From: GN02-872 sp963518665
GTDB lineage: Bacteria; Patescibacteriota; Gracilibacteria; BD1-5; UBA6164
Direction of reading: 5' to 3'
DNA length: 36,892 bases
NCBI GenBank assembly: GCA_963518665.1
Contig: CAUQKR010000008.1
Coordinates: 1 to 36,892 of the forward strand
Shown here: positions 8,662 through 18,063 of the stretch, in pieces
Layout: every line of letters starts with the position of its first letter
Numbering within the stretch: the stretch's first letter is position 1
Notes under the pieces: generated by a model
What the model was told of the DNA's origin: nothing
What the model saw: the letters and a program-made list of their open reading frames with translations, nothing else
Databases searched by the model: none
Made by a program: the position numbers and the translations under genes

Positions 8662-9127
8662 AATTTGCAAGATTTACAAATTCTGTATTATCAATACTAA
8701 ATTCTCATTTTGTTTTATATGAAGAAACTTCAGGAATATTTTGACCAAGAGTTTGTAAAAACAAATCTTTTCCTTCTCAGTAAGGAATTACAACTCTAGC
8801 CTCAACATTTTCAAAAATTTTTACTGATTTTTTTGTTCATAAAATAACAAGAACATCAACATCACCAAAAAATGAAATTATTTCCTCTTTTAGTTCAAAT
8901 TCATCTGCTAAAATAAAAAATACATGAATTCAATCTATAGCAAAACTATAAAATAAATTATTTTGATATTCTTTCACTTCAAGCAAAATCCCTGATTTTT
9001 CATATTCTCCAGGATAAGAAACAGATAAATCATCTATTTTTATCTCATTTTTTATAGGATCAAAATATACTATATTTTTAGAGTTTGATTCAACTTCTAA
9101 AATTCAATATTTATTTCTAAATTCCAT
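8660..9127 (-). CDS. Reduced metallo-beta-lactamase-like protein
   Basis: 155 residues. The pattern SYPGEYEKSGILLE, then a self/IDGIHVFFILADEF stretch, ELKEEIISFFGDVDVLVIL and finally NVEARVVIPYGEG, follows the order of the small UlaG-like MBL-fold family (PF13483). In that family one normally sees GPGEYE, a GDxG metal site, LGDVDVLLxP and PxxVIPMHY. The metal-binding histidines and the GDxG aspartates are absent here, and the N-terminal HxHxDH block is missing. This is therefore probably a non-catalytic relative or a degenerate copy. Its ATG lies 13 bases after the Nudix gene's stop, suggesting an operon. Family assignment rests on motif order only. Confidence 0.65.
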
Positions 9128-9140
9128 AATTTTTTTATTA

Positions 9141-9611
9141 TTAAATAAAAAACGTTTTATTTTTTCAAATAATTGTTTGTATATCAAACACTATTTCCAT
9201 ATTTTTAATTTCCTCTAGTTTAACCCAAGAAAATCCTACAAATCTATCTGACCTATGGACAAAAGGTGCTTTTTTTCATGTATATTTAACTAAAAATAAA
9301 TAAACATCTTTATCTATAAGTGGATGATCTTCCAAATGTCAAGCTGTAAAAGTATAATTGAGTTTAGTAATAAATTTAATAACTTCTAAATCTCTTTTTA
9401 GCAGACCAGCTTCTTCACAAATTTCTCTGATTGCTGTATCTTTAGCTATTTCTTTATTTTCTATTTTTCATTTTGGAATAACATAAACAGTTTCATTTTT
9501 TGAATTTAACCATTTTAAAAGTAAAATTTCAATTTGTCATTCGTTTTTTCTATATACTATTCAACCTGAACTCTTCTCATATTTTTTAATTTGATTTGTA
9601 TCTTTAAACAT
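9141..9611 (-). CDS. Nudix hydrolase
   Basis: 156-residue hydrolase of nucleoside-diphosphate-linked substrates. The Nudix box is complete: G-x5-E-x7-REICEEAGL (about residues 45-67), with the box's first glycine read from TGA. Metal ligands sit in REICEEAG. The N-terminus, SSGGIVYRKNEGQIEILLL, and the later FVKYTGKKAPF and FVGFSWVKLEEI strands fit the MutT/diadenosine tetraphosphatase type. The substrate cannot be told; nucleotide clean-up or Ap4A hydrolysis are the usual options. It is upstream gene of a two-gene minus unit with the MBL-like remnant. No Shine-Dalgarno site is seen before the ATG. Confidence 0.92.
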
Positions 9612-9699
9612 ATTTTTGAGTTCAAATTTTAAATTTATATAACTATAAATAAAAATCCAAAAATTTCAAGTCTTTTTTTCAAAAAAAGTTTTTAGATTT

Positions 9700-9728
9700 T
9701 TGCAAAAAAAAAATAAATATAGTAAAAT
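9700..9728 (+). promoter_or_regulatory. Candidate promoter of the sortase operon
   Basis: TTGCAA (9700-9705), a 17-base spacer and TAAAAT (9723-9728), in the 158-base divergent gap between the Nudix gene and the sortase. The form resembles the candidate promoter before the TelA-like gene. Confidence 0.45.
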
Positions 9729-9769
9729 TTAAGTGTGACAATAATTTATACAAAAACAAAAACAAAAAA

Positions 9770-10699
9770 ATGGAAAATAGAGATTTAGATATACTTTTAG
9801 AACTTGATAAAGAATTAACTTTTGAAAATGCAAAAGTAGATGATTTTTTAAAAGCAGAAACAAAAAATAATTATATTTACCAAGTTATAGTTGAAGAAGA
9901 AACTAAAAAAGAAGAAAAAATTGAGAAAAAAAATATTTTTAAATGAATTATTTTTATAACAAAATATTTAACTACAAGTTTCTTGATTTTTGCTGTTCTA
10001 CTTGTTTGAACAAACTATAATGCCTACATAAATGTAGCAAAATGATTTTTATTTCAAGAAGATTATAAAAAAGAATCAGTTTGAATTCTAAACTCTGTAG
10101 AAGCTTCAAATCTAAAAGAAAAATCTAAAAAAGAAACAACTCAAACTTGAGAAGTAGAAAAAGAAGAACAAACTTCACTAAGTATAAAAAAATATAAAAA
10201 AGAACTTGATGAAAAAAATATTTCTCTAAATATTGAAATAACTCCTTATGAAAATAGAGTTGTTATTCCAAAATTATGAAAAAATATTCCACTTATAAAT
10301 ATAAAAAATCAAAAGGTTGATTCAGCTCATGAACTAGAAAATATTTTTATGAAAGAATTAGAAAACTGAGTTGTTAGATATCCTGGAAGTGCTATTCCTG
10401 GAGAAAAATGAAATGCTTTTATTTTCTGACATTCTTCAAATTTTCCTTGGATGGGTGGAGATTATAATGAAGTTTTTTCAAACTTAAATTTTTTAGAAAA
10501 CTGAGATGAAGTAATTATTTACTACAATCAAAAAAAATATATTTATACAATCAATGAAAAAAAAGTTATTAAACCTGGAGATGTTTCAGTTCTAAAAAGA
10601 AACCCTGAAAAAAAAGAATTATCAATAATGACTTGTTGGCCAATCTGAACAACTTTGAATAGACTTGTTGTTATTTGAGAAATGAAAGAAGAAAATTAA
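9770..10699 (+). CDS. Sortase-family transpeptidase
   Basis: 309 residues: an acidic cytoplasmic N-terminus (1-55), one membrane segment (about 60-85), a charged linker rich in K/E/T, then the sortase domain from about 150. The catalytic triad is visible: His in FGHSSNFPW (about 221), Cys in MTCWPIGTTLNR (about 288) and Arg in that same string. The TLNR segment and YPGSAIPGEKGNAF match cell-surface sortases, and GHSSNFPW is a form I associate with CPR sortases. It probably attaches or crosslinks exported proteins outside the membrane. No LPxTG-type substrate is encoded in this window. A small membrane protein follows 16 bases downstream. Confidence 0.92.
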
Positions 10700-10715
10700 A
10701 ATCTAAAAAATAAAT

Positions 10716-10997
10716 ATGTTTTGATTTCAATATGAATATCTAAAATCTCATGAAATATTTAAAAATTTTCTAAAAATATATGATTATTCTATCTTTGAAA
10801 TACTTGTTCTGATTATTTGAACTACAATTATTTTAGCTTCAGTATTTTACATAATACCTTTTATAAAATATTATATAAAAAATAAGAATGAAGTTAAAAA
10901 GAAGAAAGAAAAGAAAAAAATGATTGATAGAATTGTATTACAAAAAAATTTAGAAGATTTAGTTATGAGAGAAGTAAACGAAAAGAATGTGTTATAA
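10716..10997 (+). CDS. Small single-pass membrane protein
   Basis: A 93-residue protein, MFGFQYEYLKSHEIF..., with one strong membrane segment (about residues 28-50, IFEILVLIIGTTIILASVFYIIPF) followed by a lysine-rich cytoplasmic-type helix, KNKNEVKKKKEKKKMIDR. I recognise no family. Codon 3 is TGA, so the frame is invisible under the standard code. It lies 16 bases after the sortase and shares its terminator, so it may be a partner in the same membrane process; that is inference from position. Confidence 0.75.
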
Positions 10998-11013
10998 AAC
11001 ACATTCTTTTTAT
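10985..11013 (+). terminator. Terminator overlapping the 10997 stop
   Basis: GAATGTGTT (10985-10993) pairs with AACACATTC (10998-11006) around ATAA, followed by TTTTT. The left arm is the last codons of the gene, and the loop contains the TAA stop. Confidence 0.85.
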
Positions 11014-11684
11014 ATTTTATCAAAACAAATTATATATTCTTCATGAGAAGAGTCTCTACAAGCCATAGGTTTATAAGTTTTCATAGTTTTAAATCTTTTT
11101 TTTACTTGTTGAACTAAATCATTAAAATCTTCTCATTTAAAAACTTTTAAAATCATATTTCATCATTTTTTCAAAAATCTGTCACTAAATTTACAAATTG
11201 CAATATTTAGCTCAACAGAAGCATATTGATCTACATCAAATCTTCAAGTTGTATTTGGAGCAATATCACTAGTTATCAAATCAAAAGTATCTTCTCCATT
11301 TATTTCTATAACTTTTTCACTTAAAATATCATAATCAAAAATACTACATTTTATAGTATTTACGTTTGGATAAGAAAAAGGCTTTACATCTTTTATATCT
11401 ACTCAAATTATAGTTTTTTCTCTAACAATATTTCTAATAGCCTGCAAAAAACTTCCAGGTGCACAACCTATATCCATAACTGAAAAATCTGGTTTTATCA
11501 AATCAAATCTTTCTTGTATTTCCAAAAGTTTATATACACTTCTAGCTCTAAATCAAGCTTTTTGTGCTTTTATTGCATATTCATCTCTTACAATATAATT
11601 TCCCCTTTGAACTTTTTTCTTTCTATGAAAACCTACTTTTATAGGTCATTTTTGTCTATTTTCTACTCTATTTGCTTTAGCCAT
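11010..11684 (-). CDS. rlmE: FtsJ/RlmE-like 23S rRNA ribose 2'-O-methyltransferase
   Basis: 224-residue SAM-dependent methyltransferase, expected to methylate the 2'-OH of the A-loop uridine in 23S rRNA (U2552 in E. coli). Visible: ARSVYKLLEIQ with the first catalytic Lys (about 57), the SAM loop VMDIGCAPGSFLQ, DLITSDIAPNTTG with the catalytic Asp, and ILKVF with the second Lys. The spacing follows the K-D-K-E tetrad of the FtsJ family. A longer-than-usual basic N-terminus (NRVENRQKGPIKVGFHRKKK) precedes the fold and could contact rRNA. The ATG overlaps the end of the VanY-like gene by 8 bases, so translation is probably coupled. Confidence 0.92.
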
Positions 11685-12537
11685 TTTTATTTTTTGCTAT
11701 ATTATAAAATTCTGCAAAAGTTAATCATTTTTGCTTTAAATAAGTTGCAAGCTCAACTCAAACATATCTCCAGTGCCAAGGTTCAATTTCATATCAATCA
11801 ACCGCAACTCATTTTTGATAAGAATTTGTAAATCAAAATTTATGAGCATTTTGGTTTAACCAAGAAAAATATTTTTGTAATTTTTTATTTGTTTTCCATT
11901 CTTTTTCAGAACTTGCTGACCATAAATCTACAACTAATCAAGTTTGGTGTTCAGAATATCAAGCTTTTGCACACAAATTATCAGGGCATCATCTAGATTT
12001 TATTCCTACTTGATATTCATAGCTTCTATAAGCTGAAACTACAGAAACTTTTTCTCAAGTTTCATTAAAAAATTTTTCTGCCATTTTTTGTAAAGCCTCA
12101 TTTGCTACAGAAACTAAAGTTTGATTTCATCATTTTGTATCAAAAACAAAATCTGAAGAAATTTTTTCTAAGTTTTGTGGAACATAAGAAATATCATTAA
12201 AAGGAATAGTTGAAGTAACAAATTTTTGCAAAGAGCTATCAGTTTCTAAATCATATTTTGGTAAATTGTCAAAATTTATTTTTTCATTTTGTTCTTGATT
12301 TTTATCTTCTTTTTCATCTAAATCTAAAGTTGTTCAACTTTTTTCTACAGTTCAAGTAAAAATTTCTCAAGTATTTTTTTCTATTTTTTCATTATTTTCA
12401 CTTATATTAAAAGAAAATTTTTCTTCTATTTGTTTTTCTACTTCAGAAACTCATTTTTTTACTCAAAAATAATATCAAGAAGAAAATACTAAAGCAATAA
12501 TAACTGCTAAAATAACATATATAATTTTTTTCTCCAT
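11677..12537 (-). CDS. D-alanyl-D-alanine carboxypeptidase, VanY/M15 type
   Basis: 286 residues with an N-terminal membrane anchor (about 5-25, IIYVILAVIIALVFSSGYYF), a Glu/Thr-rich linker and a C-terminal zinc peptidase domain. The M15B motifs are clear: VVSAYRSYEYQ, SEHQTGLVVDL (zinc His and Asp) and EPWHWRYVG (catalytic Glu and zinc His). It trims the terminal D-Ala from peptidoglycan stem peptides outside the membrane. The two Trp in EPWHW are TGG, whereas nearby Gly are TGA, a useful internal control against TGA=Trp. The gene precedes rlmE with an 8-base overlap and follows the SDR gene on the same strand. Confidence 0.92.
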
Positions 12538-12553
12538 TTTTTGTTTTTTTAGT

Positions 12554-13180
12554 TTATAAATCAATTTCAAATCTATTTTCATTATTTTCCAAAATATTTT
12601 TTACAACCTCAAAAATACTTTCCAAACTCGTAATTTTTGATTCATCAGTTGGAATAAAAACTGTAGAATTTTTATGAAAATCCGTTTCCAATATTTTTGG
12701 GTTTATGAAAAAAATTTTCTTTCATTTTAATTCATTTTTAAGTCATCATGCAAATCCACGAAGTCAAAATTTTGAAGCTTGATAAACTGAAGCTCACTTC
12801 ATAAATTTTTTTGAAATAATACTTCAAATAAAAATAATATTTGCTTTTTCTTCTAGAAATGGAAGGATTTTTTGTAAAAATAAAATCGGTGACAATAAAT
12901 TTAAATTTATTATTTCTTCATAATTTTCTCAATTTTGAAATTCTCAAAAATATCAAATTCAAGCATTTAAAATTATTGTTCAAAATTTTTGTTCTTTTAT
13001 TTTTTCTATTATTTCATCAAATTTAGAAAAGTCTGTTAAATCAAAATTTAAATCTAAAAATTTTTTTTGATCTAATTTTTTTCTAGAAATTCAAATAACA
13101 TTATTTTCTTCTGACAATTTTTCAGCTAAAAATCTACCAAGTCATCTTGAAGTTCAAGTAATTAAAATATTATTTTTCAT
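12554..13180 (-). CDS. Short-chain dehydrogenase/reductase
   Basis: 208-residue Rossmann-fold NAD(P)-dependent oxidoreductase. It has the cofactor loop ILITGTSRGLGRFLAE (TGxxxGxG) at the start, NAGIG after strand 4, the catalytic Ser region IIFISSI and the Y-x3-K pair in YQASKFG (about residue 135). Length is slightly under the classical 250, with the C-terminal substrate loop shortened. The substrate cannot be predicted. Its stop is 16 bases before the VanY-like start, suggesting a minus-strand operon SDR-VanY-rlmE. Most glycines in the motifs are TGA. Confidence 0.9.
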
Positions 13181-13240
13181 AAAAATATAACGAAAATATA
13201 ATTTGCTTTATTATAAAAAAATCTCTACTTTTTGCAATAA

Positions 13241-13272
13241 AAAATTAAAAGAAATTTTTTCTTTTAATTTTC
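13241..13272 (-). other. AT-rich hairpin at the end of the radical SAM gene
   Basis: AAAATTAAAAG (13241-13251) pairs with CTTTTAATTTT (13261-13271). The inverted repeat covers the stop codon of the minus-strand gene. The following minus-strand bases are only partly T-rich, so termination is uncertain. Confidence 0.4.
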
Positions 13273-14238
13273 TAGACAAAAAATACACCTTTTATCGAGT
13301 CTTTTAAACATTTCATAAACTTCTGTTCTAAATTTTTTGCTTTCTCTATAAAAATCTCAATTTTCAAGTTCTAGCATATATAAAATATCAAGTTCAGGAT
13401 ATTTCTGCAAAATTTTATTGTAATCTTTTTTTGTATATAAAAGCCCCGAAGCAAAGCTAGAATAAATTTTTGACATATCAATATTTTCCTCTACATATTT
13501 TATAAATTCACTGTAAAGCTCTTTATAATTTTTTACTGGTAAAATAGGCAAAAATCTAAGTCAAACTTTGAATCATTTTTCAAGTAAAATATTTATTGCT
13601 TTTACTCTTTGTTCTAAACTTGAAGTTCATTTTTCATATTTTTCAATCAATTCCTTTGGATTCAAAGAAAAAGAAATTTCTGTATTTTTAGGAACAAATC
13701 ATAAATCTAAAAAAGATTTTACATTTGCAGATTTTGTTCTTATTTCCATCATCACATTTGAAAATTTTTCAAAAAATGGAATAAATTCTTCACAAAATCA
13801 ACTTAAATTATCTATTCAAACTATATCAGAATAATCTCAGGAATAAAACCAATGTATTGTTTCTTGAAGATCTTTTTGTAAAAAAGAAATTTTTTCTTCT
13901 ATTTCATTTTTTATGTCTTCATAATTCAAAAACAAAACCATATTATCATTTTTAAAAGCTCATTTTAGATAACAATAAGAGCAATCAAAAACGCAATTTA
14001 ATCCTGTTTTGAAAAAATAAGATGAAAAAGTGTGCCCATATCAAGCTGGAGCTTCAGAAATAGCTTTTGAGGTCAATTTAGCTAAAATCAAAGATTTTTT
14101 TGTATCAAGATTTTTAAAGCTTTTATCAAAAATATTTTTATAATTGTCTATATAAATAATTTTTGTTTTTCAATATTTTTCAAGAATTTTTTTTGTTTGA
14201 GGCAACTCTAAAGCCTGTTTTTCTACATAAATCAGCAT
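13264..14238 (-). CDS. Radical SAM protein, spore photoproduct lyase-like
   Basis: 324 residues resembling the SplB-type radical SAM family. The cluster motif is GLNCVFDCSYCYLKGAF (about residues 83-99), the C-x3-C-x2-C arrangement with a following Tyr/Leu typical of SPL-like proteins. A TIM-barrel body follows (NYEDIKNEIEEKISFLQ; FSLNPKELIEKYEKGTSSLEQ). The C-terminus ends with a second cysteine pair, RCIFCLEN. SPL repairs spore photoproduct thymine dimers in Bacillus, but homologues occur in non-sporeformers, where the role is unclear. DNA repair is possible here, not shown. It is read in one frame from ATG 14238 with many TGA codons. Confidence 0.82.
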
Positions 14239-14359
14239 TTTTGTTTTTAATAATATTTTGTATATTATAAATATTTTTTTAATTTTGTGAAATATTTTCT
14301 CTTGATTTTATTTTTTTTATTTATAATAAAAAAGCTTTCAAAATAAGAAGGAGGAACTT

Positions 14360-14593
14360 ATGAGCATTGAAAAAGATTTTTTAAAAGCAAACTTGGAATT
14401 TAAAATGGATATTTTAAGTTTCAAGTTTGCTATCTTACAAGATATTATCAGAAATAATAATCTAAATGATAGTTTTGAGAAACTTTATGATATCTCAAAA
14501 AACTACATTAAAAAAGATAATGCAGAAATTGAGATCGAAATTTTGAAACTTATAAATCAAGAAGTTGATGGAATTTTAAAAACATTATCTTAA
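14360..14593 (+). CDS. Small helical protein, unknown function, TGA-free
   Basis: 77 residues, MSIEKDFLKANLEFKMDI..., predicted wholly helical (two or three amphipathic helices, KFAILQDIIRNNNLNDSFEKL and EIEIEILKLINQEV) with no membrane segment. No family recognised. It carries a strong GGAGG site (AAGAAGGAGGAAC, 7-9 bases before the ATG), a TATAAT at 14322-14327 and a good terminator. It thus shares the compact, Shine-Dalgarno-led style of the genes at 5.3-6.9 kb, though its sequence is not obviously related. Its only glycine is GGA. Confidence 0.8.
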   Translation: MSIEKDFLKANLEFKMDILSFKFAILQDIIRNNNLNDSFEKLYDISKNYIKKDNAEIEIEILKLINQEVDGILKTLS

Positions 14594-14599
14594 AAAATT

Positions 14600-14627
14600 A
14601 AAAGCAACCAAATTGGTTGCTTTTTTA
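14600..14627. terminator. Terminator between 14593 and enolase
   Basis: AAAGCAACC (14601-14609) pairs with GGTTGCTTT (14615-14623), followed by a T run on the plus strand and A-rich flank on the other. It sits between convergent genes and probably serves the plus-strand one, perhaps both. Confidence 0.85.
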
Positions 14628-15860
14628 TTATGAAATTTTTTCTTCGATTCTCATAAGTTCATTATATTTTGCAATTCTATCAGTTCTAGAAAGTGAACCA
14701 GTTTTAATAAATCAAGTATTTTTTGCAACAACTAAATGAGCAATAAAAGTATCTTCTGTTTCACCTGATCTATGAGAAATAATTGATTTAAATCCAGCTT
14801 TTGTAGCCATATCAATAGAATCAATAGTTTCTTTTACAGTTCAAATTTGATTTAATTTTATCAAAATTGAGTTTCCAAGACCTTTTTCAATTCACATTGC
14901 AAGTCTTTCAATATTTGTAACAAATAAATCATCACCTACAAGCATAATTTTGTCTCCAAGATTTTCAGTAAGTTCTTTCCATCATTCAAAATCATCTTCA
15001 GCCATTCAGTCTTCAATAGAAATAATTGGATATTTTGCACAAAGTTCTTCATAAAATTTTACTAATTCAGAAGAAGTAAGAACTTTTCATTCACCTTCTA
15101 AATTATATTTTCAGTCTTTGAAAAATTCTGAAGAAGCAACATCTAAAGCCAATTTAATTTGTTCAGTTGTATAACCAGCTTTTTCAATAGCTTCGATTAT
15201 TACAGCTAAAGCTGCTTCATTTGATTCCAAGTTTGGAGCATAACCACCTTCATCACCTACAGAAGTAGCTAAACCTCTTGATTTTAAAATATTTTTTAAA
15301 TTGTGAAATACTTCAGCTCACATTCTAACTGCCTCTTTTATATTTTTTGCACCAACTGGAACAATCATAAATTCTTGAATATCAACATTGTTATCAGCAT
15401 GAGAACCACCATTTAAAATATTCATCATAGGAACTGGAGTTCATTTTTTTTCATCTTTTGCAATAAATTCAAAAACTTGTTTTCCTTCAGCATTAGCACA
15501 AGCTACAACAAAAGCCATAGAAACACCTAAAATTGCATTAGCTCAAAGTTTTGATTTATTCTTTGTCCCATCTAAATCAATTAAAGCTTGATCTAAACAT
15601 CTAAAACATTCGAAACTTTTTCCAACAATTTCATTTTTAATTATTGTATTTACATTTTCAACTGCTTTCAAAACACCTTTTCCAAGATATCTTGATTTAT
15701 CTCCATCTCTTAATTCTAGAGCTTCGTGAACTCAAGTAGACGCACCACTTGGAACAATAGCTTTACCAAAACCATTTTCTAAAGTAACTTCAACTTCTAC
15801 AGTTGGATTTCATCTAGAATCTAAAACTTCTCTAGCATAAACATTTTTTACAGTATACAT
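14628..15860 (-). CDS. eno: Enolase (phosphopyruvate hydratase)
   Basis: Converts 2-phosphoglycerate to phosphoenolpyruvate in the cytoplasm. 410 residues, slightly below the usual 420-430. Visible: DSRGNPTVEVEV at the start, PSGASTGVHEALELRDGD (catalytic loop), SLDxxS-like GGSHADNNVDIQEFM, ISIEDGMAEDD metal site, VGDDLFVTN, LIKLNQIGTVKET (catalytic Lys region) and SHRSGETED. The glycine in PSGASTG and the one in SRGNP are TGA. By hand count about a third of its glycines are TGA, fewer than in the membrane protein genes, as expected if highly expressed genes prefer GGN. It lies next to the iPGM gene, the preceding step of glycolysis. Confidence 0.98.
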
Positions 15861-15941
15861 TTTTTTAAAAAATTATAAAAAATAAAATACCTGTACATTA
15901 TATATTTTTTTTTTATTTTGTAAAAATAATTATATAAAAAT

Positions 15942-15980
15942 AATAAAAATTCTTAAGAAAAAATCTTAAGAATTTTTATT
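15942..15980 (-). terminator. Terminator of the phosphoglycerate mutase gene
   Basis: A long inverted repeat, AATAAAAATTCTTAAGA (about 15942-15957) with TCTTAAGAATTTTTATT (about 15964-15980), separated by AAAAAA. It ends at the iPGM stop codon, and on the minus strand the right half supplies the T-rich tail. Confidence 0.8.
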
Positions 15981-17451
15981 ATTTTATAAGCAAACTATCA
16001 AGCATATCTTCTGGTTTTTCTATTCACATAATTTCTAGAATTGTTGGAGCAACATTTGAAAGTCAACCTTCAGATTTTGTTTTTACAACTTCCCCATTTT
16101 TTATGTACCAAAATGGGACCAAGTTTGTAGTATGAGAAGTACAAGGGTTATCTTTTGTACCCATAACTTCACAGTTTCAGTGGTCAGCTGTTATAAGCAA
16201 ATCTATATCATTTTCTTGACAATATTTTATAGTTTTTCAAACAACTTCATCAAGTTTTTCGATAGAAGTCGAAGTACAAACTAAACATCAAGTATGTCCA
16301 ACCATATCACCATTTGCATAATTTACAACTGTAAAATCAAAATCTTTTGCATTTTTTTCATATTCAGCAAAAATTTCATCAGCTGACATTTCAGGGTCCA
16401 TATCATAAGTAGCTACTTTATGTGAAGGAATCAAAATATCTTTTTCTCAAGGAAAAACTATTTGTTCTCATCAATTGAAAAATTTTGTAACATGAGCAAA
16501 TTTCTCCGTTTCAGCCATATGAAGTTGAGTTAATCATTTTTTTGAAATAATTTCTCAAATTGTATTTTGAACTTTTGATTTTTTTATGAAATATTTTCCT
16601 GCAAATTCATTATAATACTTCGTCATTGTATAAACATTTTCTGCTCAAAAATTTTCTATCATAATTTTTGTCATTTGAGTTCCACGATCAGATCTGTAAT
16701 TATAAAACAAAAATGCATCTCCAGATTCAAAAGCTTTTGCTCATTCAAACAAAGCTGGTTCAATAAATTCATCAAAAACTATTTTTTCATAAGATTTTTT
16801 TATATAATCAATTGGATTTTCTGAAATTGTTGCTATTTTTCAAGTTATTGCATCAAAAGATTTTTGAATTCTATCCCAGTTATTATCTCTATCCATTGCA
16901 AAATATCTTCCTGAAATTGTTGATATTTTTACATTTTCATAATCTTTTATAAAATCTAAAACTTCAGATAAATAATTTACTGAATCAGTTCTTGGAGAAT
17001 CTCTTCCATCAGAAAATAAATGCAAATAAATATTTATATTTTTTGGAATAATTTTTAAAAGTCAAAATAAATGTTCTTGATAAGCATGAACTCCTGGATA
17101 ACCTAAAAGTCAAGCAATATGCAAAGATTTTCAAGTTTTTTCTAGATAAGAAATCATTTCTTGAAATTCTGGTAAATTTTTAAATTCTCCAGATTGTAAT
17201 AAATCATTTATTTCTAAAATATTTTGTTTAACTATTTTTCAAGCTCAAATTGTCAAATGTCAAACTTCAGAACCTCACATAAATCAATCAACTATTCAAA
17301 CATCTCTTCCTGATGCTCTAAGTTTTGTTTGCAATTTTTCAAAAAGTTTTGTAAAATTTGGACGTTTTTTTGCTTGAGTTATAGAATTTTCTTCTGGTGT
17401 AACTTCATTTATACCAAAACCGTCAAGCACCAATAAACTTTCTTTTGTCAT
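15979..17451 (-). CDS. gpmI: 2,3-bisphosphoglycerate-independent phosphoglycerate mutase
   Basis: Interconverts 3- and 2-phosphoglycerate with two Mn ions and a phosphoserine intermediate. 490 residues, within the usual 490-515. Visible: VLDGFGINE at the start (metal Asp), FMGGSEVGHLTIGAG with the catalytic Ser near residue 60, YLHLFSDGRDSPR, SGRYFAMDRDNNGDR, NYRSDRGTQM, VNYANGDMVGHTG and ITADHGNCE metal site. The usual MGNSEVGH reads MGGSEVGH here; Ser and His are kept. Many of these glycines are TGA. It is upstream of enolase on the same strand with its own terminator between them. Confidence 0.96.
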
Positions 17452-17523
17452 TTTTATTTTATTAAAATAATAAAAAACATTTATATTTTAAAATTTTTTT
17501 TTATTTTGTAAAATTATTTTTTT

Positions 17524-17556
17524 AAAAAAAGAAAAAGCACTTATTCCTAAGTGCTT
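17524..17556 (-). terminator. Terminator of the two small membrane genes
   Basis: AAGCACTTA (17535-17543) pairs with TAAGTGCTT (17548-17556) around TTCC. In the minus direction the stem is followed by TTTTTCTTTTTTT, an excellent Rho-independent terminator 11 bases after the TAG stop at 17568. Confidence 0.9.
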
Positions 17557-17567
17557 AAAAAATTTTA

Positions 17568-17777
17568 CTAGCCTCTAAAACCTTCTTCCCTTCTATTTAT
17601 AAGTCTCAAAACTGAAACTTGAAAAACAATCAAAAGAAAAATAGAAATAAAAAATATCATAGCCTTGATAATATTATTAATTTCTAAATTAAAAAATACA
17701 ATATAAATCAAAGCAAAAACCAATGTAAATGGGAAAAAATATTCCCAAAAAATAATTTTTAAAATATTTTTATTCAT
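17568..17777 (-). CDS. Small two-helix membrane protein B
   Basis: A 69-residue protein, MNKNILKIIFWEYFFPF..., with two membrane segments (about residues 15-30 and 37-57) and a charged tail, RLINRREEGFRG. No family recognised. It starts 4 bases after the stop of the gene at 17994, so the two are cotranscribed and probably coupled. Its Trp is TGG and its two glycines are GGN; there is no TGA. Size and pairing with another two-helix protein could fit a membrane complex, but nothing more can be said from sequence. Confidence 0.75.
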   Translation of the reverse strand: MNKNILKIIFWEYFFPFTLVFALIYIVFFNLEINNIIKAMIFFISIFLLIVFQVSVLRLINRREEGFRG

Positions 17778-17781
17778 TAGT

Positions 17782-17994
17782 TTATCCTATTTTAAAAACA
17801 AAATAAGAAATAATGGCTTGTAAACACCAGAAAATAGCTACAGCACACCAGGAATAAATAAATTTTTCATTTGGTGAAAGCTGATCAATATCTGAAAAAT
17901 AATGATAAGCTTCTTTTGGAAAGATGAATGCAATTACAATCATAAAAACCAAAAAAATTATACGATATACCATATCTATTTTTGAGTTTTTCAT
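17782..17994 (-). CDS. Small two-helix membrane protein A
   Basis: A 70-residue protein, MKNSKIDMVYRIIFLVF..., with membrane segments at about 9-25 and 47-68 and a polar loop, YHYFSDIDQLSPNEKF. No family recognised. An AGGAG ribosome-binding site (18001-18005) lies 6 bases before the ATG, and a promoter of the same TTGACT-N16 type as the small genes at 5-7 kb lies upstream. No TGA codon occurs; both Trp codons are TGG. It is the first gene of a two-gene unit ending in a strong terminator, and is encoded just after the MTAN-like gene. Confidence 0.75.
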   Translation of the reverse strand: MKNSKIDMVYRIIFLVFMIVIAFIFPKEAYHYFSDIDQLSPNEKFIYSWCAVAIFWCLQAIISYFVFKIG

Positions 17995-18027
17995 ATTTTT
18001 CTCCTCTAAGTATGAAAAAGGAAGATT

Positions 18028-18055
18028 ATTTTAAATATTATCTTAAAAAAGTCAA
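18028..18055 (-). promoter_or_regulatory. Promoter of the small membrane gene pair
   Basis: Read on the minus strand: TTGACT (18055-18050), a 16-base spacer and TAAAAT (18033-18028). The Shine-Dalgarno site follows about 23 bases later. The architecture equals that of the 5-7 kb small-gene promoters. Confidence 0.6.
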
Positions 18056-18063
18056 CTATATTT

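Noticed and set aside
11514..11831. Plus-strand ORF of 105 residues
   Set aside because: It is antisense to the rlmE-vanY overlap, both of which have full family motifs.
12841..13026. Plus-strand ORF of 61 residues, hydrophobic
   Set aside because: It is antisense to the short-chain dehydrogenase gene and has no ribosome-binding site or start context of its own.
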